Origin: Plasmopara viticola
Lineage: Eukaryota > Oomycota > Peronosporomycetes > Peronosporales > Peronosporaceae
Reading direction: 5' to 3'
Assembly: GCA_001695595.3 (NCBI GenBank)
Contig: MBPM02000052.1
Location: forward strand, 372,001 to 436,000
Length of the DNA: 64,000 nt
Shown: positions 22,039 through 33,130 of the stretch, piece after piece
How positions within the stretch are numbered: position 1 is the first letter of the stretch
Layout of the letters: every line of letters begins with the position of its first letter
Translations under genes and position numbers: made by a program
Notes under the pieces: model-generated
Told to the model about the DNA's origin: nothing
The model's database searches: none
Seen by the model: only the letters and a program-made list of their open reading frames with translations

Positions 22039-23493
22039 ATGCGTAGCGCGTATCCCGTCTTAACTGCTCTTCTCGTCGTAGCCAGCAGCCAGATAGCTGC
22101 AGGATCCGGCCACCAGCTCCAAGCCTACGATCATGATCGTATAACAGACGATAATGCTGTCATGAAGTCGCTGTCAACACGATTTCTCCGCGGAAGCCGT
22201 GACGTCCACAACAATGTGGCGAATGAAGAGCGCTCTGTCTATTCTGTGTTAGCGCGCATGATCAAGAAGGGTATAAAAAAGATGCCACGTACTGCAGAGG
22301 TTCTAAAAATGAAGCCACACATTAAAAAGGCCTCAAAGAAGAGTCCACATGAAGCAAGATTAGTAAAGGAGTTGTTTCACGCGGCAGAGGCTAAAGAGAC
22401 GATGCAAGGTGCTAGAGAGTATAAGAAGCTGAGAAGGGCTACAAGAGCCGCAGTCGAAGCATTGGAGAAACATTGGAATCCATCAAAGACTGCGGTTTCC
22501 GGCGATGCTTTTCACGATATCCATAGCAATCAGATGCTCAGTGTGAAAAAGTGGAAATTTAACCTCACTGGCTTGAAGCCAATGGTCGTGAATGATGAAC
22601 ACCACGGCATGATCGACTCGGTTCATAAAGCCTTTCTGACCGTCTGCGATAAGAATGTTAAGCCAACGCGCGCAGAGACATCTTACCTTTGGGGCTTGAT
22701 GAATTGGAAACTTGCGAAATATCCAAGAAGAAGCCACAAGGAAAGTCTTATAGAACACGCGCAGCGGCGTGTGCTCTTAGACATGCGGAAGATGAAGGCT
22801 ACGAAAAAAGTGTGGCCTGAATGGGAAAATCTGCCGGATTCACTGAAGTTCGGCGTGCTGGACTATTTGCTGAATCTACACTATCAACGATTGGTGCGGA
22901 TGTACAACATTTTCGCACGAAATCGGCCTGATCGAAATCCCGCGCCGTTGAACCCGGAGCTCAATCCTGTTGGCAACACAGGCACGAGTGCTGCTATGGC
23001 TGTAGCTGAGAATCCAAAAGGGCAGAGTCCATATCCGTCTACGCCACTTACTGCGGCATCGACGTCGAAAGGTGGACGCTCTAACTTGAAAAAAAGATCG
23101 AAACGTACCTCCGACGGCAACACTGACACAGCCAGTTTTCCATCCAAAAAATTAAAGGTACGGAGTTCAAAGTCGGTCATGCCACTTTTGACGGAACCGA
23201 CAACCTCAGGCGACCACTCCGCCCCTGCTAAAAAATCAAAGTCCAGCTCTAGCGGTCCAAGCCGTGCATTTGCCCCCGATAAATCAGGCGACCAGACTTT
23301 TATCACTGAAAACTCGAGACTCAGCTTTGACGGTCCAAGCAGTGCTGTTGATCCCTTTAAGCAATCGAAGGTGCACGAGTCAAAGTTCATGGCGCCCTCA
23401 TCTAGTGTCTTAACGCCCGAAGACGTCGATACGGAACTTAGCCTTGGTGGTATCTATGACAGAAGCACTTATAAAGCTCCTTCAAAGCCATAA
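22039..23493 (+). CDS. Secreted RxLR-EER effector E2
   Basis: A 484-residue near twin of E1 in the opposite arm of the inverted duplication. The ATG at 22039 is the first ATG; an upstream in-frame TTG at 22015 is not a likely start. Signal peptide 1-21, RFLR at 48-51, EER at 63-65. Residues about 75-130 hold the Lys/Ala-rich ~10-residue repeats (MPRTAEVLK, KASKKSPHEA). The helical core at about 168-298 contains KKW, YLLNLHYQRLVRMYN and RNRPDRN. The tail has KKRSKRTS and KKLKVRSS (candidate nuclear localisation) and ends DVDTELSLGGIYDRST. Differences from E1 cluster in the repeat zone and at KFNLTG versus DIHLSG. The ~130 bp upstream are almost identical to those of E1, so the two are likely regulated alike. 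The host target is unknown. Confidence 0.93.
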   Translation: MRSAYPVLTALLVVASSQIAAGSGHQLQAYDHDRITDDNAVMKSLSTRFLRGSRDVHNNVANEERSVYSVLARMIKKGIKKMPRTAEVLKMKPHIKKASKKSPHEARLVKELFHAAEAKETMQGAREYKKLRRATRAAVEALEKHWNPSKTAVSGDAFHDIHSNQMLSVKKWKFNLTGLKPMVVNDEHHGMIDSVHKAFLTVCDKNVKPTRAETSYLWGLMNWKLAKYPRRSHKESLIEHAQRRVLLDMRKMKATKKVWPEWENLPDSLKFGVLDYLLNLHYQRLVRMYNIFARNRPDRNPAPLNPELNPVGNTGTSAAMAVAENPKGQSPYPSTPLTAASTSKGGRSNLKKRSKRTSDGNTDTASFPSKKLKVRSSKSVMPLLTEPTTSGDHSAPAKKSKSSSSGPSRAFAPDKSGDQTFITENSRLSFDGPSSAVDPFKQSKVHESKFMAPSSSVLTPEDVDTELSLGGIYDRSTYKAPSKP

Positions 23494-24585
23494 AAGGTGT
23501 TGACGCGAGTAACATGACGGATGATTCTATATTCGGTGAATTAGGTTCTAGGCGAATTATACGCTTATAGACAATAGTTTAATCTCACTTTGATGTTAAT
23601 TTCGGGTTTCTTTTTAACTGCCTCAATAGGGAGCAACTTGTTTATAGATATTTGCTCCAGGTATGGGTAGTACACAGGAACCTGTCCGCAGACGAGAGCA
23701 ATTTCATTAGATAGACACGCAGAGTAAACGACGTCATGTGGCCGGTCCAGTGGTGCGGAGGGACGCTACAGAAAGCTGGTGGCGGCTCCTGGTACAACTT
23801 TAACACTGGATTGTATACTGAGGGATTGTAGAGAGTATCGAAATTGTCAAAGTTTTCTGCCCAAAGTACAAAGTGCATTTAGTGCATCTGAAGAATGACA
23901 GGCAACACCCAAACTAAGGCGAATCTTATTAAATTATTATTTAACCTTTTAGAATGCACACGTCGATTCTCTTCACACCACTACGTTCATTCACCAGAAC
24001 ATCACATATATCCCTGCACGTTCCTATGTGCAAGGTCTCTTCTTACATAATAGAAGATATACTTAATGCTACGAGGTTGACAACTATGCAAACCTTTTAA
24101 ATAGATAAAAATACTTCCACGTTTCTATAAACGAGTGCTCAATCGACTTTCTGACTTGTTTGGAAAACGGCTAAAGTGCAGCCCTACCTGTTGCCAAGCA
24201 TTTGAGCTCTACGAGAAAGTCTATAATCGAGGGAGCAGGCACTATAGCCTCCAGCGGCCCGAACGGAAGAGTCTAATGCGGCTTTTAATCCGATGAAGCT
24301 TGAAGAGACCAAGGCAATTTGATCATCGATTATCAGGTGCGCGTGGTGAAGCCGTAGTCCTCATACAAAATTCGCAAATCACCCTAACTTTCGAACGTAC
24401 TAAGCTTTATTTGCCTTTAAAAACTTCTATGTTGATGATTTTAACATAAAATTAGCTATTCTTGAAAACAACGGTAGCATATTATTCAAAAGCCAGGATA
24501 ATCGTTGCTTGGTAATTTATATACAAAACAATCAAATCAGTCTTGCAACTGCGGTCTCCTTTAAAGTCAGAGATTGTAAGGTTTT
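23494..24585. other. 3' flank of E2
   Basis: Downstream flank mirrored at about 2900-3970. The 78-codon minus frame 23642-23878 is the counterpart of 3578-3814. Of the roughly 14 base differences between the two, 9 change the amino acid, so I do not call it a gene. A segment around 24.1-24.25 kb also resembles 40.92-41.03 and 49.05-49.13 kb, showing that the effector neighbourhood repeats beyond this pair. Confidence 0.55.
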
Positions 24586-25743
24586 CCGTTAAACTGCCGG
24601 CACCCATTTGGTACCGGTACCTCTTAATTTTAGCCAATAAGATTAGCCTTAAACCACCATTCGGACCCCTTTTTGTCAATTGCCTTGGTTTTTAAGAAAT
24701 AACTCCTACTCACCTCTTCTTAATATTACTCTTTTCAACATCACTCTTCAATAAACACTATGCAACCCCCTAGATAGCTCTCGTACAGCACTCTGGAAGA
24801 GGCAAAGTCGGCGGCTCTTATGCACGCGCGCGCCCAAGGTTATAAGCTTCGTTTTTGCTGTTTATATCTGGTTCATTCCGTCCCGATCGTTCGATTAGAA
24901 TAGGTTACACTAAATATCTACTTGACGCACCAGTAAGGACTGTAATGGAGTTGGCTACCGAGACCTCGAAGCCACGATTATCGACCTCGGCGTTTTTTTT
25001 CCTAGCTGCGTTGGACACCAAATCGAATCAGCAGGTGCATACAAAGCTAACGTGATGCAGGATAAACACATACAGATTTTATTTTGGCTTCGACTGTTAA
25101 ACACTTGTCCAGGATAGCAATTGCGAGGATTGCACGGCATTTGGTTCACCAGCATCAAGATGATCTACAACAGTAGCGTCGCATTGTCAATAAGCAAGGT
25201 ATGACAAATTGTCTTTCAACATTGTCTTGCCTGGCTGTCTGGGATCTCAAGACGCTTGACTGAGTGGTAGTGTGATAACGCATTCGCAATGTGTCTGTAA
25301 TTACTCCAAAAGCGAGACGTGTCGACCTACAGCAAATGACGCACATTATTATACAAGGCATGGAGCCATACTACAGATGCCTTGCTTACAATCACCGCCC
25401 AATTGTTCATGTGACGATGGTATTCCTCTCCGCAAGCGCAACTCACTTTCAGCAGTAGCAACACCCAGAAAGACGACGTAAAGGAAGGCGCATTTCCATA
25501 ACTTGTTCAGTGCTGCTTTCATTGACAGAAAAATATTGCTCTCATTGACGGAATCGATCCTTTTTCCTTGGCTAAAACCAGGGGGAACCGGCAGTTCACG
25601 AAAAAGGGGTACCGGATGGGTATTGCTTTCTCTTTTTATTGGTTGAAAAAACACTGTGTTCATTAACAGAGATAAACTGCTCCCATTGGTGGATTTAATT
25701 TAATCTCATTGGCTTAAATCAAAGGGTACCGGCAGTTTAACGG
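24586..25743. mobile_element. Terminal-inverted-repeat element, 1158 bp
   Basis: The left end reads CCGTTAAACTGCCGGCACCC. The right end, in reverse, reads CCGTTAAACTGCCGGTACCC. Similarity continues inward over AGCCAATAAGATTA versus AGCCAATGAGATTA. The block is missing from the left duplication arm, where the surrounding sequence is continuous near 2910-2925. The end motif partly recurs inside (GGAACCGGCAGTTCACG and GGGTACCGGATGGG near 25.58-25.62 kb), suggesting nested or duplicated ends. No transposase motif is visible; frames are short (up to 104 codons). It is probably a non-autonomous DNA transposon of unknown superfamily. The target-site duplication is unclear. Confidence 0.7.
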
Positions 25744-25938
25744 TTCCCTAAATAAATACCCATGCAAAATGTTATTTTAAGCTGGTACACTTGGTAGCTA
25801 AGGAATTATCTGCTCTTACGACCGATCTATCATTGACGCTATTCCGTTCGAGCTGTAAGGGTAGAGCTATGTGCTTGGGCTCAGGTACAATTTTTCGGCA
25901 ACAAACTAAGTCATGAAAGCCAAGCCGGCGTTTTCTTT

Positions 25939-26062
25939 TGTTAGAATTACACCGCTGAATGCATGTTAGTCAGGCGGATGGCATCACAGTATTTACGACG
26001 CAGTAAGTAATTACATAATGGTAGCCGTTCATTGGTCTTCGGTTTTTACCTTCTACTTAACA
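25939..26062 (+). repeat. Copia 5' LTR
   Basis: 124 bp, beginning TGTTAGAATTACACCGCTGA and ending CTACTTAACA. It matches the 3' LTR but lacks about 20 bp that the 3' copy has near its end, and differs at several positions, so the insertion is not recent. Confidence 0.85.
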
Positions 26063-26255
26063 GGTTAACAGCCGCAACAAGCCTTCCTTCACGAGCAACG
26101 TTCTCGCCCACTATGGCTAACAAGCGCACCGAAGTCCTCGTAAGGAGTGGAAACTATCACCACTCGGAGTCCAAGATGAGGATGACCCTGGCGCGAAAGG
26201 TCTCTTGGGGCACATCATGGCCGTCAAGGAAGAGAGTGACTTCACGGAGGCGTAG

Positions 26256-26699
26256 ATGATTAATGATGCCAAGGCGCTAGGCATCATCGCTCAAGGCGTT
26301 GATATCCAGCACCAGACCAATATTCGGTCGGCTACGCGCGCCATGGTGGCGTGCGAAACCCTCCGCGAAATCTACAATCGCTCGACTCTTCACAATCGTG
26401 TGTTGATGACTCATCGACTATACGGGTTCAAGATGGAAAATGAGACAAGCATGGCAGAGCATCTGGACTCTTTTGACGAGCTAGTGGTGAGACTTCAGAC
26501 TACGGGAGAGCCAGTTAGTGAGCCACGCCAGCAGGTGGTACTTCTCAGCAGTTTGCCTTCGGAGTATGACTTGCTTTCGTCGAATGTGAAGAATGCGAGG
26601 GACATTACGTCAATTAAAGTCAAGGAGAAGCTGCTCATCAGAGAAACTGCAGAGGAAGAAATCTACGGAGAAAGCGTTTCGCGTAAATGGAAAGGCTAG
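26256..26699 (+). pseudogene. Copia gag fragment
   Basis: A 147-codon frame typical of Copia gag (LREIYNRSTLHNRVLMTHRL, MENETSMAEHLDSFDELV, VVLLSSLPSEYDLLSSN). The same frame continues upstream through an in-frame TAG at 26253-26255. The downstream zinc knuckle at about 26.77 kb (CFNCGRFGHMKGN) lies in another frame and has lost its last cysteine. Confidence 0.8.
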
Positions 26700-26879
26700 A
26701 AGATCCAAAGGTGGACGGGGCAATAGACGAAAGGGTGATACTTCAGGCAATAACGGCGGATTCAAGGGCAAGTGCTTTAATTGTGGCCGGTTTGGACACA
26801 TGAAAGGTAACTTCCTGGCCGGTATAAGATTCAACAGCGACGACATGGTGTTTGCTGTTGGTGAAGGGAAGTCCTCAGG

Positions 26880-29800
26880 ATGGCTAGAGCAACATCCCAC
26901 ATGACCCCGTACACGAAGGACTCGTTTTATTACAAGGGCCTAGAAGCTTGCATTATTGCAGACGGGATTAAGTTGCTCGTCAAAGGAGCCGGTACGGTGA
27001 AACTGACAGGTTTGGACGGAATGGGCATTCGCATGGTTGAAGTTTTGCACATTCCCGGACTCGACAGAAGGTTGCTGTTTGTTGGTTAGCTGGCAGAGCG
27101 TGGTATGAGTGGAGAGCTTTCGGGTTCGTCATGCGTCATTAGGAACAAGAGCTATACAATTGTGTCGGGTACAAAGTTGAAAAGTCGTATTTGTTTGACT
27201 GTGAGCAACAGGAGGCATGTCTCGTTGAAAATTCAGTGGTTGACAATCAGTGGATGCTTTGGCATGCCCGCATAGGGCACCCCAGCAAGGATGCGCTGAT
27301 CAGGACACAGCGATTAACTAATGGTATCCCAGTTATTAAGCAAAGTGTGGAAACATTGTGTGCCGAGCGTTTTAAGGGCAAGCAGTCGGTCCCGGTGTTT
27401 TCGTCTTCTTCGATGACAAAGACGGCACGTGTGTTGAAGCGTGTTCACACATATGTCATGGGACCAATGGGAACTTCCTCGAAGGGTGGTGCAAAGTACG
27501 TTCTCACGTTTGTGGATGATTCTTTACGATATGTAGCGCTTTTTCTGCTCAAGAGCAAGAGCGATGTGGCTGGAAAGCTCAAGGAGTCCTTGACGATACA
27601 CGAAAACCAGTGGGGTGCACGACTAAGGTGTTTGCAATCCTACAACGGAACCGAGTGTGTAAACAAGACAATGGCTGGAATCTGTTAACATAACGGCATT
27701 GTACACCAGCGTTCCGTTTCATACAGCCCTCAGCAGAACGGAGTGAGGAGCGTATGTACAGGGCTATCACAGAGAAGGCCCGCAGCACGTTACACTGCAA
27801 GAGCGTTTCGACGGAATAGTTGGCGGAAGCGGTTAATACAGCGGTCTATTTAATTAATCACTCCAGCAATACTGTCCATCCTGACGTCACATTGTACGAG
27901 CTAGCTTTCAAGATAAAGGCTCAGATTGATCAGCAGCGCGTATTTGGTTCGCAAGGCTACGCTCATGCTGACGATGTGAAATGGACCAAACTGGAACCCA
28001 AGAGCTTCAAGTGTATGTTTCTCGGCTACGCAGAGAATGTCAAGAGCGATCGCGTGCTTGACTTGGAGAAACCCACGTAAGAGCTCAAGCCGGAACCAAT
28101 TGCTCAAGTAATGAAGGTTGACGATAAAGTCAATGTTCAGCATCAAGTGAATTGACGGCCAGTTTTGGACGACCCCATGGGATCTGTCGAAGAGCTAGTC
28201 GCGGATACCGAAATGGACGAAGTGGGTCGTACGCCAAGCGTCGTTGTACAGCGGCTAATACCTTTTGAGAGCCCTGTGCAAAATTGGCTTGAGATAACGG
28301 AGTATTATCGACCTTACTAAGCTCAACAAGAAGATTGTTTGGTGCTCGGCTTGAAATGGAGCGAACAAGCGAAAGATTTGCTAATGCTAAGAGGCGGCTG
28401 AGATGATAAGAGTCGACAGAAGGCAGTGAGGGCCCGCCGACTCCGAAGTGTGCAAGGATTGACGAAGATGGACTAATTGCGGAAGCCGTTCTTGCCTACG
28501 CCGTGAGTATTGATGATGATACGGACTCACCGATTATGTATGCTCAAGAAAAGGCAAGCGACGATGCAATTAACTGGTGTGAAGCAACGGATGCTGAGCT
28601 TCGCTCTCAGTTAGAGAATTAAACGTGGACTCTGAAGCCACGAGAAAAGATTGAACGCACAATTAGATCACGATGGGTATTTGCTAAAAAGTGAAATCAG
28701 AATTGCGCTATCGTGCGATACAAGGCACGACTTGTCGAGAAAGGTTTCAAACAGAAGTATGGCGTCGACTTTTTCGAGACTTCTTTCCGGGCTGCCAACA
28801 TGAATTCAATCCGAATAACTATCACAGTATGTGCTGAATGCGTCTATCAAATGGAAAAGGTGGATGCGACACGGCCTTTTTCAATAGCGTGTTGACATAC
28901 AACGTTTTTATAATAGTTCCGCTTGGTGTCGACAATGCCCAAAAATATATATGTCAACTAATTAAGACTATTTATGGACTGAAGCAAGTAGCAAGTGCCT
29001 GGGACAAGACAAAACATCGTGCCTATTGCAGGAATAGCTTCAAGAGTTGCGGGGTAGATCAATGTGTTTATGTAAAGAGCACTGAAGAAGATTTTGTCTT
29101 CGTTGGACTATATGTGGATAACATGATTATCGCAAAAAGAACAAGCAAAGAAATAAATCAAGTAAAGAAAGTGCTAAAGGATGCTTTCAAAATGAAGGAG
29201 CTGGGTAAGACGGATTCAATTTTGGGTTTGGAGATCGATTACGACAGGTCAGCAGGAACATTGATGAACAAACAGACTCGCATCATCGACGACGTGGTAA
29301 GGCGATTCGGTCAACACGTCGCCAAGAGCGTTGATAGCCCATGCATATCAGGATTGAAGTTGTCGTCAAAGCAGTCACCAACAACGGAAGTGGGACGGTT
29401 GACAACGCGATCAAAGCCCTATCGCTCTTTGATTGGATGCTTGCTGTACATAACGACATGTGCTCGGCCGGATATTGCTTACGTGGTGACACAGGTATCA
29501 CGTTTTCTGAGGAACTCGGGACTACAACATTGGTGCACAGCAATTCGAGTAGTACGGTATCTGAAGACTACGCGTCAAGTCGGGATTGTCTACCGAGAAA
29601 GTGGAAGCGTTGCGGTTAAAGCATACTCAGATGCAGATCGGGGCAGCAACGTGGATGATAGACGCTAGGTCTCAGGAGGTATGGTCAGAATTGCGAGCGC
29701 ACCAGTGGTACTCAAGTCGAAGTACCAGCGGTTGGTTGCGCTGAGCTCAGCCGAAGCTAAGTATATGGCTTTTAAATTATGCGCGCGAGAAGTTCTTTGG

Positions 29801-30077
29801 ACGCGGGTAATACCGAAGGACATGGGTCACAAGCAAGTAGAAGGAACGCAGGTTTGGGAAGACAACCCTGTTGCTATTGCGTTGGCCAATAATGCTGCAT
29901 ACCATGCTAGGACGAAGCATGTGGACATCAAGCACCACTTCATTTGTGAGAGCGTGCGATTCGAAGAGTCAGCTTGCAGATTTGCTGACGAAGGCACTTG
30001 AGACCAAGATACTGAAGTATCTGAGCGAAGCTTTCGAAAGCAAGACCAAGTCAGCAACAAAGCACACACAGCATTAG
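26880..30077 (+). pseudogene. Copia pol remains
   Basis: Broken polyprotein. Protease remnant (ATSHMTPYTKDSF, 26880-27089). Integrase zinc finger and core (LWHARIGHPSKDALI, then VMGPMGTSSKGGAKYVLTFVDDS, 27191-27688), in which the first catalytic Asp (HTYVMGP) and the SDNGTE Asp (SYNGTE) are replaced by Tyr. Reverse transcriptase pieces (KARLVEKGFKQKYGVDF at 28.7 kb; IYGLKQVASAWDK and YVDNMIIAK at 28838-29668), where the YVDD box reads YVDN. RNase H end (LSSAEAKYMAF, ARTKHVDIKHHF, 29681-30001). At least five frame changes or stops separate the parts. It cannot make an active enzyme. Confidence 0.88.
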
Positions 30078-30089
30078 CGGTGGTGGGAG

Positions 30090-30236
30090 TGTTGAAATTA
30101 CACCGCTAAATGCATGTTAAGCAGGCGGATGGCATCACAGCATTTACGAGTACGTCACAGTAAATAATTACAAAATGGTAGCCATTCATTGGTCTAGATA
30201 AATGTATTCACTTTGACTTTCACCTTCTACTCAACA
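30090..30236 (+). repeat. Copia 3' LTR
   Basis: 147 bp, starting TGTTGAAATTACACCGCTAA and ending CTACTCAACA, preceded by a purine-rich tract (GGTGGTGGGAG) that fits a polypurine tract. The TG...CA ends are standard. Confidence 0.85.
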
Positions 30237-30241
30237 TCTTT

Positions 30242-33130
30242 TGATAAATACAAAAAGTCGGTTTTTATATAGAAATGGAACTAACAGTTGAATTATGATT
30301 TCGTGCTTCGTGCTTCTGTATAATACGTAAATTCAATTCAAGTTGCAGATCGCTGTCTACCTGATCCAAGAATCGCTACACCCAAACGCTTGAATGTATA
30401 TAGGTTTGATGAAAAAAATCGGTTTGAAAACCTATATATGTCTACTAGTATGCATCAGAATTGGTACTTGGACCACGTGAAGCTATTATAAACGTTCATT
30501 TATTCTGAGTTTTCGAGCTCGAAGCATTAATTGTCTTAGATTTCACAATGAATTGGCACTGGCCTTTATCTCCGCTGGACTCTCTTTGATTATCTATCAT
30601 ACATCTTTGTTTTACTCGAGCCACTACAAAAAAGCTTGCACGGCAAGCCGAGAAAGTCGCAAAGCCTATTCTCCTAAGATTATCGTCATCATGTAGTGTG
30701 CTATTGGGGTTTGATACAGACATCATAACGAGACACGAACCAAGCTTACTATGCTTGAATACCACGTTGGAATGTCAACTTGAAAAAATCTAGCCATCGG
30801 ATAATGACTTTGCTGCTTGTATATCACACTGAAAGGACAAGACTCATATCTTCAGTCCACCAATCTTGAGTTTAAAGTGTGGCGATGGTGAGTGCTCCTC
30901 TATGCAAAGATTGCACCCTGCTTATGAGCGTGCGGTAATATATATACGACATGCTTAACCGAGTCGCACACTGGCAAGTCCGTGCGCCATACACCACAGA
31001 CTCGCGAGCGACCATTTCACTCCATTCGCGTCACGCATGCTCTACAATTAAATGTTTACGCGTGATATATCAAAGCTTAATAATATTAAGCTTGATGAAA
31101 CACTAGAACCTGAAGTTTCGGTGGGCGAACAAAATCTATTCACCCATATTCCACGAACGGACCGCAAGCAATGCCTAACGAAATAGTTGGGATTGGAAGA
31201 GGTCAACTTGGGTATGAAAGGCGTCGAGCTCTCAGCCTCCTCGAAAGCTCAGTGTGGGGCCGGTGCAGCTCTAAGAGCATCTTCCATAAGGCTCATCTGC
31301 TTGAAGATGAATGCAGACAGGCCGTATGTACGTTACCAAGCGTTTGTCAAGAAACACAAACACAAAACGTGCGTCTAGTCAATACACCCCTTGGATACGA
31401 CATTTATATAAGTCAGCCAAATAATAAGTAGCGAATCTATATGCAAAAGACATTTCTTGCCGCAATCCAGCAAATCCACAATCTTCTATCACTGTCATCC
31501 TTACATACCTAATGGTTGTCGTCTTCGCAGAAAGTACTGTATAGAGTCTATCAAAGTTGTTCTGTAGATGAACAAAGCAGAGACCTGGTGTCGGGACCGC
31601 AGTAGCCAGTAACTGTGGTACTCGTTCTTCACAAATCGCCTGGAAACAAAAATGATTTTTTTTGCACTACAACAAAGGTGCAAGAAGCTGCACTTCCTAC
31701 ACGCGTCTCGTAATCTTTACGGAAGGCTTTGGTACTAAACCGCTTGAGTCGTCGATTTTAATATTAGGTCGTTCTGCAATCTATCATTAAGAACATCATG
31801 CTCCAGTGTGAACAGCTTTCCAGCTCTTGAGACAAGTCCGCTTGTGGCTCCCGCGCCTCAAACGCTAGTGATAAAAATTGGACAACGCTGATCATCATAT
31901 TTGAAAGCGCCTATGAGTTTTGCTGACGAAAAATCTCAAATTCCTAGATATCATTAAATTAAAGATGGCTTCTCTTTCCACAGGATGATATACATGGTTT
32001 TGTCGACAACAACGCGTAAAAATGCTCTTCACGTAATAGTGGCGTTTACCCTCTTTATTATTTAAAAAGGAGGAAGACGAATATCCCCGCATCATGTGGC
32101 GTACTAAGTGCTCTCCGCCTTAAGATTGCTCGCGACTGCTGTCTCACGGATCAAATCATCAATTTGCAAAGCGAAATACGGCTGTCTTTGCCAAGAAATA
32201 CACCGTGCGCAACGGTAATACAATTTCCAGGCCTTATCCGGTCACCACTCGAGATTTAAGCACGTAGTAGCATCGTGCCGCAAGAAAGACGCTTAATTTG
32301 CACCCTATAAAGAAAGAGGTCGTAACATTCCGTGACTAATATCAGATTTAAGCACAACTTTGATGGATTTGCCTCGCTTAGCAAACTAACATATAACCCG
32401 TCTCCCAAGGCAACCGCGCTTATCGGAACTGAGTCATTGTACGCTCGAATAAGCTCACTTGGAGAGCTGTTGATCTCTTTAGGAATGTTAAGAACATACG
32501 CTACAGTACGACCCTGACTTAAGCAGCTAAGTGCAGGCAATTTTTTAAGCAGCAATACTAGCTATATGTGTAGTATTTGTAGCTCTTATAACCGTCATCT
32601 TTATTTCAAAATTCTAACTCTTTCCGGTTAGAGCAAGTCAAGTTTTTATTCCCAATCATTTTATCACGCACGCGTCTCTGGAAAATAAGAATAAGACTTC
32701 TACCCACTTATGCATTGTAAAGGGTTGATCTTGTCAAACCCTTCTACTTTCTCTCTATCATCATACAAATACCAGAACACGGTGGTATCATTAAAGCGCT
32801 ATAATTAGCTGTTCCATGTACGTTGAGTGCGTTTGCAAGGATCTATGCGGTTTAACTATGCGAGTTAAGACGACAACAATCCTACAAAATGCCTCTGATT
32901 GTAGCCTACGAAAAGTACGGGCATTCAGTGCATGAATATTCGATAAGAAGGAACCCTTTTGCCAACGTCTTTATAATCAGCTATTGGGTCATTGTAAAAA
33001 GTGCAAATTTAAGCAAGTGTTATCTGCCGTGCAGCAAGCTATTTAGTAAGTTGAATTCCTGTTGTGACAAGATGCATCTATTTCTCGTGTAGGGTTTGCG
33101 AAATAGTCGGTCACACAAACTTTTGTGGAG
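30242..33130. other. Distal right arm with degraded repeated block
   Basis: Reverse counterpart of about 1-2720. It holds only short frames: 30496-30765 minus pairs with 2179-2397, and 32256-32555 minus pairs with 616-846. Conserved translated pieces suggest an old coding relic, but none is intact. I see no recognisable product. Confidence 0.45.

Larger units (their letters stand above)
25939..30236 (+). mobile_element. Degraded Ty1/Copia LTR retrotransposon
   Basis: A 4.3 kb element with LTRs at both ends and a 5 bp target-site duplication TCTTT (25934-25938 and 30237-30241). The left duplication arm has the intact empty site around 2718-2722. Domain order is gag, zinc knuckle, protease, integrase, reverse transcriptase, RNase H, the Copia order. 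The reading frame is broken many times and several catalytic residues are replaced, so it is inactive. Because it is absent from the mirror arm, it inserted after the duplication. Confidence 0.93.
21172..33130. repeat. Right arm of large inverted duplication
   Basis: Mirror image of 1-5998, lengthened by three later insertions: a SINE-like element (21575-21898), a terminal-inverted-repeat element (24586-25743) and a Copia element (25939-30236). The left arm keeps the uninterrupted sequence at each of the three sites. With these removed, the arms differ by further small indels. Effector E2 lies in it. Confidence 0.85.

Noticed and set aside
26610..26900. Minus-strand 96-codon proline-rich frame in the Copia element.
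   Set aside because: Reverse reading of the gag/zinc-knuckle region.
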